Source: Chionis minor | Lineage: Eukaryota > Chordata > Aves > Charadriiformes > Chionididae | Reading direction: 5' to 3' | Assembly (NCBI GenBank): GCA_013398295.1 | Contig: VZSF01003599.1 | Span: 782,469 to 846,468 of the forward strand | DNA length: 64,000 bases | Part shown: positions 12,747 through 26,044 of the stretch, one piece after another | Layout of the letters: every line of letters starts with the position of its first letter | Position numbering within the stretch: position 1 is the first letter of the stretch | The notes under the pieces: model-generated | The model's input: the letters and a program-made list of their open reading frames with translations, nothing else | The model's database searches: none | What the model was told of the DNA's origin: nothing | Position numbers and translations under genes: made by a program

Positions 12747-13361
12747 CTTTTATGTAAGTGCATAAAAGGCTGACACCTGTTCCTCAGACATTGCTTTTGG
12801 ATCCCGTATCAACATGCTGTCTAACACTTCGGACTAGATTTAGGTGAAGAAAAGGGCTTATGGGTCAAAGCATTTGCTTTCCCCTCCATGCGGACGCTCT
12901 CCTTGCCTCTGTATGTATGTTGCAATACTTTTAGTGGCTGAAACAGAGATAGGGGTGACAAACACAGGGAGAATTGCCAGGGTTGTCTTGGTATTGTTTC
13001 CTCTCTCTCGCTGGCCCAAAAAAAGGGAGGGAGAGAAAGAGCAGAGGCTTTGGCTATTTGCCAGTTTGCTTAGTGATTTGCAGACAGCTCTACCTACAAA
13101 GATGGATGGTTGCAAGGACTTATTAGTATGTAGTGCCAGTGACAGATCTTGAGACAGCCGTCTGTCTGTCTTGCGAGAACGTTGGTTGCCCACCTTTGGT
13201 AACGAAGGGACTGAATCTTGCTGTTCTGCCTTTCGACTGTGCCTTGTTGTAAGCGGATATTAAATGACTCCTAATCAAGTTAAACAAGGTGTGCGTCCAC
13301 AGCAGGGCTCTCGGTGCATTGTATGTCCTAAAATCTAATTTTGTCTTTATTATTTTTACAG

Positions 13362-13385
13362 GACTATATCAATGATTTGGAGTGA
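13362..13385 (+). other. Strong acceptor with short terminal frame (weak)
   Basis: TTTGTCTTTATTATTTTTACAG is one of the best splice acceptors in the window. The sequence after it, starting GACTATATCAATGATTTGGA, runs seven codons to TGA in one frame. If used, this could be a last exon with a short coding tail and a 3' UTR; an AATAAA occurs near 13943. Nothing else supports a gene here. Confidence 0.08.
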
Positions 13386-15240
13386 CTGATAGGAGAGTAA
13401 ATGTGCACAGATTGTGTGTAACACACATTGAGATCAAAATCCCTGCCACTGCTGGGCTGCTTTACCCAGAAGAAAGCATATATATTCTTTAAATATTTCC
13501 TCACAGCTGGTGCTAAACTGAAGCTGAAAGATTTAACAGTCTGCCGTGGAGGCAATGTTTGTGTGCAGATCTCATGTCAAATAGAGTTTGATCTTCTGTA
13601 TTGAACTTGGTGAGTGCTGGACTTCAGTTTTACAGATTTTGAAGTCTCCTGAGCTCTGAGAGTCCAAAATGGCACAACTATTAGCTGTATTTGAGATTTT
13701 TATTACCTTGAGTGATAGGAATCAGTTTTCCTCCTAAGAGTGAATTCACTTTTAGGGTTCTTTAGAGTTGAGTCTCATCTTCATTCACTTTAGTTCAGAT
13801 ACACGCATCTTGATGTCATAACAATTTCATTTTGTCAGGAGTCAGTATTTGTTTTCAGCCTTTCAGCTAAAGGCAGATTTAAGAAAATTCATTCCTGGTA
13901 GCATAAAGATATGAGGAGATTCTGAGCTACCTCCAGGAGCAATAATAAAGAGGATGAAGTATTGTAATGAGCCTTTTCTAGTGAGACTCCAGAGTTAGAT
14001 TTTACTTAGGAAATATGATTTCCATAATAATTTAAAATCTGTCAGACTCCCTTCGCAGTCTTGTTCTGACTACGTTACACAGTAAACCTGAAGGATGGTC
14101 TTTTCTCAAGAACAGTCCAGGATAAAAATAGTATCTTTCTCACAGAAATGGGTGAAAGAGTTTTCACAGACCCTGCCAACAGTGTTCCTGGCTCAGAGCA
14201 TTTCTATTTATCCTTCTTTTCTAAAAGCACTGAATTCACTTTCAAGTTTGAAAGCATAAAAAATCATTGGTGATCCAAATTTGATGGTGCACTTGAAAGA
14301 TCCAGTAGGCGTTCCAGATACATTTCGTATTTCAGTATTTCTGAATATTAAGCACCAAGATGCCAAATTATTAGATCCTGGCAGTATTCCCATTTGCCTA
14401 GCAAAGTGATCCTATTAATGTGGTAAAGCTTCTCTATGTAGGAAAATATTTATGGGATCTGCAGAGACCACAAAATGAACCATAATAAAAGAATTCTGCC
14501 AAGTTTGGCTATGCAAATTTGGGACATATGGTTGGCGTGGCTGATGCCGGCAAAATCCTTTGAAGCCTCATTTATACGTCTACTGCCATCCGTCACACTT
14601 CCACATAGTGGCAGGAGATGTCAGCAGAAGCTGTTGCTGCACCTTAAAATAAACTTGGTGTGTGTTCTGCGTTCAGGTGGAAGACTGTAGCTTAAAGCAA
14701 AGAAATCAGAGTAGAAAGAAAGAGTAACATTGAGCTTTGTTCGTGTCTCTCTGTATACTGTATAAGCGCTCAACACAAATAGCTCTGAATTTCTGACTAT
14801 ACTAACTTTTTCAGAAGTTTTGAGGCCAAACTGATTTTTAAATCTTCTTTAAATATGCAATAATCCCAGTAAAATCACTACGAAAGGGAACAGAATCTGG
14901 CCCAGTATATCCAGATTAAATAAATCATACTGGAAAGGCAATTAAAACTTTAATTTTTGTGTTGATTCCTTTACTTTATAAAATCTATCTTTAGGAGAAA
15001 TAGTGCTGTATCTTATTTCAATTTTCTTTTTTTAGCATGCAAAATTGCTAGTGAAAAGCTAGGTTAAAGGCTGCCTGAAATTACAGATGCTCATAATTGT
15101 TTATTTTTAAAAGCAGTGTTTACCTCACTGGAAAGACATTGGCATTTGGGAATGTGAAATGATGAGAGATGTAAACAGAAACATCTTTCATTGTCAGAGG
15201 AGCTTTACTACAGCAGCATGTTCAATCAGCACTGGTTCCT

Positions 15241-15500
15241 TCTCATTAAGTGGTGTCATTTAATTACAGCTCCAGGTGAAACAAAATGATTTGCAATAAC
15301 CATGACAATTTAATTAGCATGATACAAATATAAACCTTTTTTTTTTTTGCTCATTGCATAATGCATGGACATGACCTCTTTAAATGTATTTACTTTTATT
15401 GACATTTTAATTGGCCGCCTATGCACAGTTTCTCTACGCAATGATTTCCCAGTGACAAAAGACAAATGATTATGCTGCTCAGACTGGGAACCACATAAAA
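15241..15500. promoter_or_regulatory. Possible conserved non-coding element, homeodomain-site rich
   Basis: TAATTA occurs at 15261 and 15311, with TTTAATTG near 15406, GCATAATGCAT near 15357, and several ATTTGCAATA/CAAATGATTATG-like elements. The mix of TAATTA, POU/SOX-like words and non-repetitive complex sequence is typical of vertebrate developmental enhancers. It is interrupted by a T12 run at about 15339. No alignment is available, so conservation is an inference from appearance. Confidence 0.25.
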
Positions 15501-15758
15501 TTACATTGCTGGCCCCTTCCTACTTCTCTTCCCAAGGGGTAAAAGCATCCTTAAAAATCTGCAGTACAAATAGCAGAATAAGAGAGAAGGGTGTATAGTA
15601 CTACCCTACCGCTAGGCTTATGTGTTTTAACATGACCTTGTAGGTAAGGTGCAGGGTCAGAGGTGGCGAGGTCCCTCACAGAACTTCCTGATGGCTGCAG
15701 AATTGCTACTCAGACTTGTGTGAGCTCAGTACTGAAACGTGCGTCTACGTCTTTACTA

Positions 15759-15775
15759 GGATGATGATGATGATA
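15759..15775 (+). repeat. Short ATG trinucleotide repeat
   Basis: GGATGATGATGATGATA contains five ATG units. It is a minor microsatellite in non-coding sequence. Confidence 0.8.
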
Positions 15776-18340
15776 GACTAAAAAGTAAGTCAGGCCCGTC
15801 TTTTTCTCACTCATTACAAAAATTACTTTCCTTCTGTGACAATAGAATTTTGTACCATGTCCAGAATGGTCATGGTACATGGAACTATTCTTCCCATTAC
15901 TCAGAAGTCATTCGAAAAGCCCTCATTTTCCCTCAAGTAGGAGAATGTTCTGAAATGCTTTTGCAAAACCCAGCACTACAGAAGGAGGTAGAAATTCACA
16001 GAAGAAATGACAGAAACCAAACTGCACGTTACCACCAGTTCTTCTAACTATAAACCAGCAAAAGAAAATCTTGAGCTGAATTTTGCCAATGTTCACCCTA
16101 TAACAGTTAGTCTATGATTAGTCACGTCATCAAAATTTAAACGAAAATAATTCAATCATCAAAGAAGTAATCCCATCTGTTGAGGCCATAAAACCCGAAG
16201 AACAAAGTGGTGTTGTCTTTTAGAAGGATTGAGCAGGATCATGTGTTACTTTTGAGTCCAGTATGAGAGTTGTACATACTACCATTTTTGCACATACTAC
16301 AAAAGTAGAATCAAAACTTACGTTTTTGACAACTTAGTGCCAACCAAAGGGAATTTGGCCTGGGAATTGACTTTCAGGTTGGAAAAATCTGGGCTGAATG
16401 TGTCTAAAGACTAGTCTTGTTTCATAGGGCACAGATAAGATGAAAATTTGGTTAGTCCATATACCATCAACATGAAAGATAAGAAGTATGAATATTCTAT
16501 TAACAACTTTGAACTGAACAAATGACCATGTCTGCTAGCTTGCAAGCAATGTATTTCACAATCCCAGGAAACTACTCTGTTTTTAGAAAAGGGTGATACA
16601 TAATGCTGGATCCAAGTATTTATCATTTTGCAATACCATTCCTAGGACAGTTCATGGACTAACACAGAACCAGAAAATGGAGGCTGGCATTGTAAATGAG
16701 AACAGAAAATTTAAAAAAGATCTGAACTCTCTCTGCCCTATGATTCTCATGAATATAACAAGATATGGTTGGTCCATTTGAATAGATAAATGAGGGCTCT
16801 ACTATGTATGATGGAAGTATAGAGTGCATCAGCAGAGAGAACTTTTTCCTCTAAGTACTTTAAAATGTCCAATTCTCATGATAGAGGCTGATTTTTAGGT
16901 GAGATGCAATCTAAAGTCTCACTAGCTATGGTCGTTTAAAAACTCTTTCTTGCTCCTTTTCAGATGTAGTGGTTTAATGTCATATTGTCTTTGATACCTC
17001 AGATCTTTTATCTTCTCAAAATCCTTTCTGTAGCTGCAATACTATAAACAGTTCTGCTCTTGCCTCTAATACTATTTCTATGAAATGCTATATAGCTTCC
17101 TCTTTCCAGTAATGGAAAAAACTTCATTGTTGTGGTGTTTATAGCTCAGGATTATTAGGAGCTGAGTTTGGCTGGAATTCTTGGCAAAATGATGTGTTCA
17201 GTGAAGAGTACGACTTTGAGGCAGCCAAAGAAATTAATATGTCAAATTTTAATTTAAGAAAGAGCTGAACAACCTGAAAAAGTAACAGAGCCTTTCAGTT
17301 TATGGGGAAAAAAAATCAAATCACTTCATACAGTAAAATTATTTTTTTCTGCCTTCTGATAGGCAACCCAAAGCTAGTCTGTGTTGACAGTAATAATTTT
17401 ACCTTTGTTAGTGGTTTAGTCTGACCAGCAAACCCCAAATCAATTCCTCATTAAGTTCTATTTCTGAGCTTTTTAATAACCTTTAAAATGCTGCGAATTC
17501 TTTTTGCAGTTACTGTCTCTGCAGTTGTATTCCTGCTGTTCCCAGACCATAAGAGTCTTATCCACAGAGTTTTTTTCCCCAAGTCACTTCCCGTTGCCAG
17601 AAAACAGTTAATTTCCAAGTGTGGTGGAAACTAACTATCCTAGAATACGGAAAACAAGACTACCTAGATCTTGAAGAGAGTCAACAAAGTCTGCTCCATT
17701 TTGTGTTTATCGTGGAAGTAGACTGAACCGTGAGTGACTCCTTTCCAGGGATGGCACACAGATAAACCTGGGCCACAAATCACTAGCTGTGCCAGGCTCT
17801 CATTAATTATGTCTGAAAACGGTTACTCTGTTTCTTTATCATCACAGAACATACTTTTCTTTTATTTTCCCATACTTTCACTTACAAATCCCAATGACTT
17901 TTAAGAATTATTTTCAGGTAGTTGTCCATCTTCTTAAATATTGATGGAGTTGCAAAGTAAACAGTTACTAGCTTAGTTCCCTGTATGCAGCAGCAGCTGG
18001 TTAGATGGAGAAGTACCCACTTACACCTGCATAGACAGTTTAACTATATCTTGACAAGAGTGCCTGGTCTGAAAAATAAGCCTCATTCCTTGGTTTAAGT
18101 GGGCTTTGAAGTATTATTTACTGTTTATGGGATCGGTACTGTTCTCAGGACAAAAAGAAAAGAAATGCAAGGTTCTGGGTCAGCGTCACAGCAAGCAGAA
18201 GTGTTTCTATTTCATGGTCTTCTGACCTAACCATTGTGTAGCCAGGTCAAAACGTCATTCTTCAGCATCAGAGCACTGAAGGACAGATTCTGCTTTTTTT
18301 GTGCATGCTGTGATAGTACAAACTTTAAAGAGCTTTGGGT

Positions 18341-18403
18341 GAGGGGCACATATTAGAAAGGGACATATTAGTAACGGGAAAGGGGCATGTTAGTAATGAA
18401 TAG
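18341..18403 (+). repeat. Three-copy minisatellite-like repeat
   Basis: Three related units of about 19-22 bp: GAGGGGCACATATTAGAAA, then GGGACATATTAGTAACGGGA, then GGGGCATGTTAGTAATGAAT. It is short and degenerate. The minus-strand frame at 18325-18621 crosses it, producing a repetitive peptide. Confidence 0.7.
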
Positions 18404-18754
18404 AGATTAGTATAGCAGGTTCTGGAGGTTGGTCTGCATAGTAAAGTGATAACTGGGGTCCAGTATTTACTGAAGCTCCAGGTTTTAAACCAGATGTTCA
18501 TACAACTTTTTTTTAAAAAAACAAACATACTAGGGCCAAATTTCAAAGTCCACTGCAAGGCTGGGAGAGACAGAGGAAGCCGGAGAGCTGGAAAGAAAAT
18601 CGAGGTGGAAAAAACCAGCATTTCAGTGCTGGATGGAGACAGAGATACGGAGAGCAGTATCTTGTATAATCACAGATGTGCGTGTTTTGGTAGAGAAATA
18701 AATAGCATTTCTTTTGAAATTTCCTCCTTTGATTTCCAAGTTCTTTGCAATCAA

Positions 18755-18895
18755 GTGGGTTTATATTATCATCAGCATTTCGGAGAAGAAGGATGAAGAA
18801 CAGAGAGGTTAAGAGGCCTCGTCCAATGTCACACAAGAAGTTGGTTATTGTATCCAGGAATAGCTTCCCATCCACTGCACCATGCTGGGACACAA
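18755..18895 (-). mobile_element. MIR/CORE-SINE-like fragment
   Basis: On the plus strand the stretch around 18788-18840 reads GATGAAGAACAGAGAGGTTA followed by AGAGG...TGTCACACAAGAAG. This aligns by eye with the reverse complement of the MIR consensus (GAGGAAACTGAGGCTCAGAG, AGGTTAAG, GGTCACACAG). The preceding ATTATCATCAGCATTT matches the flanking CCATTTTACAG-type segment. The match continues weakly into the region corresponding to the old tRNA-derived head. It is a decayed amniote-age SINE, antisense to the window. Boundaries are approximate. The overlapping minus-strand open frame at 18543-19064 reads straight through it, which argues against that frame being a gene. Confidence 0.65.
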
Positions 18896-21800
18896 TGCTG
18901 CTATATAGAGAGGAGCTTACTGTGCATCTGTGATACATTATGCAGCTGCAGAGAGCATTCAGCATTTGAGATTGTAACAGCACAGATAATCTAAACATAG
19001 ACGAGATGGAAAAAGTCATGTGATAAAACCTGCATCTTTGTAACCTCTGCCAGCAAAACAGCAAATTAGAATTTGTATCTTAGGTGGTGGCTCAGAATCT
19101 CTCAAAACCGGGAGTCAAGCAAGAACCAAAAGAAGCAGCATTAAGTAGAAACCTCAGTAGATGCAATGCGTATGTTCTGGTTGAAATAGTCTATTTCTTT
19201 CAAGACAAAGACTCCCTAAAATTAATGACTACTAACTTATTATGATGAGGCTAAGTGAGACATTGCCTCAAAACCTCTTGCGGGCATTAGAGATTAAGAC
19301 GTCCAACAGACAAATGCATAAACTAGTAAATAAAATCTTGCTTCCAGCAAAGCTAGGCTTCTTTATGCCCAGTGGCAAATTGCAGTCACATGGATGTGAT
19401 TTGCTCTGCTGCTTTTGGGGACTGATGAACTTACTATGTCCAAAAGTAGAGTATTAGAAATGAGCAAGAGTGGGCTGTTGTTCTTGAGGAGCAGACATTG
19501 CAGAGCTCGCGGTGCGTGCGTGTTGCATAATGCATTGTGGTCATGTGGAGAGAATATTTTTAGGTTCCCATTTATCTTCCTGATGAGTGGTTATTTCTTT
19601 TAATTAAACATTAAATAAACCATTTCTGCTACATCCACTCAACTTACCCAAACTCTTCTAATAGTTTTCTGACACTTTTCTCCCTACAAGATTAGTTTCT
19701 TTCTAAAGGCTTTTTGTGGGCAGTGAAATAGTGTGACAGCTCTAGAATGGCAGGAGATAGGTTTTTCCACAGCAAATTATGCCCTTTGCTCAAAGCAGGT
19801 GATTTTTCTCTATTAAACACAAACATTTGGAAGTCTAAACCCTTCTACATTCCCCTACACAATCACACACTTTTAATTAAATGGAAGACATTGTTATTGA
19901 AGGCATTAATACCTGCTTTTGTAACAAGTGAGTGTACAAAATACAAGCTATCATGAAAGAAACTGCTTTTGTATGTAAATCACGTTAAAGATGGCACCAT
20001 GCAATTAGTCTGTAAGAGAATCGTCTTGACACTTAACGCATGAAAGAAATCTAAATGCTGTTACTTAAGTACTGTTTTGCTGGCACATACTGAAGTAAAA
20101 TCTCTTAAAAAAGCCCCCAAAAAACAAACTTCCATTTGAGTCTTCAGATCAATGCCATTTTATTTGTATACTTCTTTCACATGGATTTTCTTCTTTTGGA
20201 AGGCAGGGCAGGTTTCTGCTGTTTTGTGTAGTGGCCGTGCCTGAGCCAGTAATACCATCCCTTAATCACATTACCAAACTGGCACAAATGAGAAAGAAAA
20301 ACTAAATGCAAGCTTTTGGATGAGAGTCATGAGATGGAGATAAAGCACTTCCTGGCTCCCTAATGGCTTTATTTCTTTTCAAGGGAAAAAATATGCTTTT
20401 ATCAGCTTTGAAGGTCAGGTAGTAAAATACAGAGGTTAAGCAGTTTTACTTTAATTTTGGATCCAGTATCAGAAATACCCATTCACGGGCTGGATAGAGC
20501 AACGTAAGCAATCAGTTATGCCTGTTGATGGATCTCAGCACTGGAGCACAAGTCAAGAGATCAAATCATGGTTTGGACCAGTAAGGAATTCTGCTGTTTT
20601 CTCTCCTTTGATGGTGCTGTGATCTGGCTGTGTGTGCAGATATGGAAAAAAAAGTTGTCTTTTCCCTCCCAATTACTTTATATTACTTCATTATCTTTTT
20701 TGTGTAGTTGACTTTTCTGTTCTGTCCCAAATAAGCTCCCCCCCTTTTTTTTGTAATTAAGTATTTGTAGTCCTGGTTGAGCTTCATCAGGATAAGTTTT
20801 CTATCGTTTCTTCATGTGTCCGTTACCTTAACTCTTCTCAGTTGGCACATCTCCTTGTAAAGCCAGAAGTTCAGCCCAAATTCCAGACCACCTCATAAAC
20901 AAGCAAACCACCTGGTAAAACAGCAAGTTTCTTGGTTTCCACATCAGATTCCTGTCCACTTAAAAATGACCAAAAGCTATTAGATTAAACCAGCAGAACT
21001 TGAACTGCTATTCCTTAAGCACTGCAGTTGCTTCTAGTGGGAAATCGTGCACCGGTGGCAGTTACAGCTCTGGGCCCTGCGGAGGATGTGCAGTCCCTCT
21101 GTCCTCCCTTCTCTCCGCTGGATTCAGAGATGGGGTGAGGCAGTCACCTGGTACCTGCCTGAAATTTGGGACTTTATCTTACTTTCCTGTCTTGCTACTG
21201 AATTCTGTGATACGATGAACAAATCTCTTGGGTCGCTTTATTCTTCATGGGTTTGTCTGTTAACATGACAGTACTAGCTATTTCATGAGACTGGTGCGAG
21301 ACTGAGCCTATTGATGATTGTGGTGATTAGAGCCATATAAAGTCACTGTTATGGCTCGTTTTTTGTTACTACTTTGGAATTAGGCCAAAGGTTGGAGAAT
21401 GCTGTTGCTCTTTGTGGATTTGATACTGGCATGGACTATGGCAGTAACCCAAACTTTCTTAAATTCATATTGGCTTTCCTGCTACCTCTTACGCTTTGAC
21501 ACACTGGCTGTTCTATTTGCCAAACCATTTTCCACTAAGCTTTCTAGTTGTTGCTCAACTTTTAAATGTATAGTATGAAATCCAGAGCTTGTAAGGAAAC
21601 CTTATAGTAAAAGAGCAGTGTATTTTAGAAGAGATTCTTCTGCTCCTTTTTCAAGCAGCCTGTGATTTCCAGCAAGCTTTGCAAACATATGCAAGCTGGC
21701 ATTCTAGCAGACTGGTATTGTCATCGATGGCTTATCTTGCTCTGGGAATGACCTAGAGGCTCGCTTTGATCATCTTCCCATTTTTTGTCGGTGTCTGAGC

Positions 21801-23272
21801 GTTGACTTGTGGCTCCGTCTGGGAGGTTCAAGAGTGTATCATATGATTAGCCAACCCATGTTCAGTCAAACAGTTCTTGCTCTTTTGCTACAGGGAAGAT
21901 TCCAGCCATTATATGCCTGACACGCATCTGTGCTTATGGACCACTATAAAAAGGAAAGGAAAATAAAGAGGATCAAGAAGCAGAGTTGAACAAAGAGGAC
22001 AGTTGGGAGTAAACAAATCATGTAACCTATCCTATTTCAATAAACGTTGAAAATCCTGCTTGTTGCAGCTAACCACAGCCATAGCAGTTTATTTGATAGT
22101 TGAAAATTATCCTGATTTTGTACAATAAGAGTCTGTCATAGTTCTGGTATGCCAGGGAATAGTGAAATGGCCGTAACTGTAAGAGCTGTAGGACTGGAGA
22201 GCCAGGTATGCTGCACGATAAGCAAGAGCAGAACTGAAGTCACAGCTGAGGCCATGGCACTGAAAGAGTGTTTCAGGCACGAGCAGCACCGAAACTGTGT
22301 TTTGTCCTTGGAGACCCAGTGCTTCAAACAGCCAGGACAGCTTACACTTAAAGTAGGGTTAAATAGTGTTAGAAGCCCTCCTTTGGCTGGTGTTGCATGT
22401 TTTGGCTTTTAAATACGATTATTCCGACTCCTCTAAGAAAATGACTAACAAATGGCTATCAGTTCCTTAATGCCTATCAAAAATATTCATAGAAATATTG
22501 GACCTTAGTAGAGCCTTAGGGGCGCCAGACAGTCTTTGCATACTGAAAGACAGATTCTGTCCTGAAGAACTTGCTGTAATTTATACCCCCTCCTGACATT
22601 ACAGCATGATTTATAGACAGATTTGGGGTGGGATAAAAGGTTTAGAAACCTAAGTATTTCTGACAATAAAGGGGGGTTGTGTTCCTGCATTTCAGGTAGG
22701 TGGTTGAATGTTTTCCTTTTTGTCCTGATTCATTGACTTTTTGCTCCATGCTTTCTAGAGAAAACCTTTAGTTAGAAGCAAAATGGATTAATTTTTTCTG
22801 AAATTCCATAAATTTCTGTATCAGCCACTACTGTTTCCACTGAAATAATTCTGTATTAATGAGGTTAACTGAAAGTGCAGTTGTGCAAATTCAGATTGTC
22901 TGCGGTGTTCCCCAAGGACTCTTTTAAAGTTGGGATTTGAATGCCTCTCGCTATCCTAAAGCCAACACTTTAAAATAAAACCATATTCTAAAACCTCTGT
23001 TGGTTTCCCTTCTTTGCTTCCAGCATTCAACTGTTCATGATAACAAAGCAGTGGAGGAAAGGAGGAGACAGTCTTTAGTAACTGAACAGGAGAATATATA
23101 GATTATATAAGGAAAATGCAGGAGCATTTGAATCTCATTAAGGCTCTGTAGTTTGAAATCCTTGGGTTTCATCAGTAGGAGGAGACCTTGGCAATTCTGT
23201 AGACATTTGAAACAGGAATTTCTCCTACCATGCCAGTAGGTAGGATTTCACTTCTGTAGTTGTTCTACTTAC

Positions 23273-23365
23273 CTTCATCTGATTCCTGTTCAGAGTATGA
23301 TACATTAATGCCCACATCAAGCATTTCAGACCAAAGTCCCAGACCCCCCAAAATCATGAAATTGG
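23273..23365 (-). other. Candidate cassette exon (93 nt, minus strand)
   Basis: On the minus strand an acceptor (ATTATCCTCAAG, AG at 23367-23366) precedes 93 nt that end GATGAAG, followed by the strong donor GTAAGTAG (23272 downwards). One frame is open throughout (2 + 30 codons + 1, phase 1-1, frame preserving). The peptide is protein-like in composition: hydrophobic first (FMILGGLGLWSEML), then acidic (SYSEQESDE). It was not recognised. The acceptor's pyrimidine tract is weak because it is interrupted by a run of A. A real gene would need partner exons, and none was identified. Confidence 0.18.
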
Positions 23366-23446
23366 CTTGAGGATAATTTTTTTAACAATGTGTGTTTGGA
23401 CTTGGTTTTTCTTTGGAACGTATGAATTCTACGTGCTTAGGCACTG

Positions 23447-23508
23447 TCTGCCCAACTACGAGGTTTAGGGCTCCTATTCTGCCCAACTATGAGGTTTACA
23501 GATACTAT
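23447..23508 (+). repeat. 31-bp tandem duplication
   Basis: Copy 1 (23447-23477) and copy 2 (23478-23508) share TCTGCCCAACTA, GAGGTTTA and ACTAT/TCCTAT blocks with about six differences. A truncated TCTGC follows. It is a simple local duplication in non-coding sequence. Confidence 0.85.
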
Positions 23509-25862
23509 TCTGCTATAATCATGTAGTGTCTAGCGTGTTGAGGGAGCACCACTGAGAATAACTCATGCTCTTTTATAGAAAGTGTTTTTTTCAAGAAGGT
23601 TGCCTTGCACTCCTGAGGAGATGAGGGATTTAGTATATTCCCCCTTTTTACTGTATTCCTTGCTCTATACTCAGTTTTGTGTTTACATAGGAGAACATGT
23701 CTTCACCCGTTATTCTGCTACAGAATAATGTACCTCTCAGTTGGTCTCTCCATCTGTGGCCCTGAATTGCCAAATAAGGGTTTTTACTAGCTTGTGCTCA
23801 GTCATTCTTTAGTCAGATATGCCCGTTTTTCTTCCATTGTTCTCTTGACTTAACTGAGGTGTTACCTGAAGGTCATTTAATGTCTTTTTCTGAAGTTCAT
23901 TGCTGGCTTTGATTTCAGAGGAGTAATAATAGGGCTAGCATTAGAAGCAACTGGTGATTTGGGTTTCTTCAAGATCCTATAAAAGAGCACCCAGTGTCCG
24001 GTACTGGGGTGGTAACGAACACCTGGGGCTAATAATCCCTAAAGTAGCGACTGTTCTGCAGTGAAGATCTTGTAGGGTCTCAGGGGCTTGTGACAGGGAG
24101 GCTGGAATCAAGATCAGAAATGGCCTAGGTAGCAGCACATCTCATTCCTGTCATGGTGGTTTGAGTCTTTTCTTCTGGAAGCATTTCACAATGTGAAAGA
24201 GTGAATCACAAAGGAATGCATAAGCAAAGGATAACTATAATGAGATAACGAGTTGCCCTAGATTGGTCCAGTTAAATCTCCATTTGTCTGAGAGTGTCTG
24301 TGTAGTGGATGACACTTGGCACTTCAACAAAAAAAAAGTCTGTTAGCTCCTTAGAAAATACTGTTGGAAGATGGAATTTTTCCTTTCATTATAAGAGAAC
24401 ATTACCTTGAGAATTCTGACACTCTGAGGATGTGATACCTACTAGCTAATAGCTCAAGCTCCTTTATCACTAACCGTAATGTTAAAAAATTTAAAAAAAA
24501 AAAAGGCACGACAATCTGTTTCTGTTATTAGAGACCAAACTCTTCATGGATGTGTGTTACTATTTAGTCAGTGGAATGCAGAATGATTGACAGAATATTT
24601 TTAAGGGCTTACTTTAAGGGCTTCATACAGGCTTTCAAGGAAAAAAGTTCTAACCATGATTTATTTTGAAGATGCTCTTTAAAGACACAGAAAACCAACA
24701 CCCTACATTTACACATGTGTAGCCATTTCTGTTTATGTCTGCATCAAGGACTTATCATTAGCTGTTTTCTGATTTAATACGTATCTTCTTAAGGCATTGA
24801 ACTCTCAGCGAGGGAAGAAAGGCTCAATATAGAAGCTGCACAGATTTCTTACTGTGCTGAGAGGTGAGCTGCTAGGGAAGGAAGTCTGCACTACGTCGAT
24901 TGATTACGCTACAATCCCATGTTGATACGAAATGTGAAAGAAGAATCTCAAACTGCTGAATTTCTCTTCTCTCGGAGGTATCAAGAGGATCTTGTCCCTT
25001 GCAAAACACCCGTGTTACTCCAAAAGCTACTGCAATCGACTGGATGGCTGCTGATTGCAGCGCGTTTTCACTAATGTTTTTACATCTGGGCAAAGGGGAC
25101 GTGAAATGTACAGTGGCTGGGAGTAGCATTATATATTGACTTGGGCAATTTCAAATAGGTACAAATGACTACTTCTGTAGTGCAAGATCATGTTTGGGGA
25201 TTTTATTTTTAAGGATCAGAATGATATAGCAGTAAGGTGGGGGGAAATCCTCCTCCCCCTGCCTTCTCAGTTTGAAATTCAGACACTTTCCCCCACTTTT
25301 ATAGCAGCAGTATGTCATATTTACAACATCTGGCGTTTCAAGGTTAGACGGCCAAGTGTTGAGTCAAGAAAAAATTGCCTTCCCAGGGATACTCAAATAT
25401 TTCAGTTCATGTTTGGAAGACAGCGTTGATATGCTACTGGTTGATTTCATTTCAGAAATGGACAACGCAATGATTCATCTAGACAGAGTCAAAAAGCTGA
25501 TCTCAACCTTAGTGCTCACTTTTCAAACATAGTCTATGATCGGATGTCTTGTGTGCAGGCAAGGCATTTATTTATATACAGTGCTACTTCTAGAGTTGTT
25601 TCAAGTTTTTCAAACCAGTATGCCACCGTATTTCAGATGCATGTAAGCAGGCTAAGACTCCTCGTTGGGATTTCCTGTATATAGTGTCACCAAGTATTTT
25701 TGATTCGGTTATATTGCTGTGTCTTCATGCTTACTATAGGAATTAAAGCAGATGACCAGAAGAAACAGGGAAAGGGAGTTACGGGTATTGCTGGAGAGTA
25801 CTGACAAATCAGTTTCCTCTGCTGGTACCCCTGAGAGGACAGCATGACGCCCCTGGGCTTGT

Positions 25863-26044
25863 GTGGCCTGGAGAAGAGGAAAAATTGAAAAGGGGGGCCC
25901 AGAGAGGTTGTAGAATTTCTGTCCTTGGAGAATTTAAAAACCCGACAGCCTTGAGCACCCTGGTCTGAGTCCAGCGTTGACCCTGCTTTGAGGAGGGGAC
26001 TGGCCTAGGTGTCTCCCAAGGTTCCTTAACCTGTATGTTCTGTG
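25863..26044 (+). mobile_element. Ancient degraded CR1 fragment
   Basis: This is a diverged CR1 3' portion in sense orientation. It contains recognisable CR1 blocks in the right order: GGCCTGGAGAAGAGG, then an apparent internal deletion, then GCCCAGAGAGGTTGTAGAA, TCCTTGGAGAATTTAAAAACCCGAC, a GACCCTGCTTTGAGGAGGGGAC block and a decayed segment corresponding to the usual GACCTCCAGAGGTCCCTTCCAACC. The octamer tail is no longer clear (TATGTTCTGTG at about 26034). Substitutions and indels are much more numerous than in the copy at 48.6 kb, so this insertion is older. No coding capacity remains. Confidence 0.85.

Larger units (their letters stand above)
12750..18340. other. No recognised gene; unique AT-rich sequence
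   Basis: Apart from the enhancer-like stretch at 15.25-15.5 kb, the acceptor at 13.36 kb and the ATG microsatellite, no structured element is seen. AT content is high and the frames are short with mixed-strand overlap (for example 12844-13152 on plus against 12858-13193 on minus). It is probably intronic or intergenic. Confidence 0.6.
18900..25860. other. No recognised gene apart from one weak exon candidate
   Basis: Unique sequence between the MIR-like fragment and the old CR1. The only gene-like signal is the minus-strand splice-bounded segment at 23273-23365. An AATAAA at about 22039 has no associated frame. Confidence 0.55.

Noticed and set aside
18543..19064. Longest open frame of the window, 173 codons on the minus strand
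   Set aside because: It runs through an antisense MIR-like fragment, is rich in Ser, Leu, Cys and His in the way translated non-coding DNA often is, overlaps plus-strand frames, and has no recognised domain.
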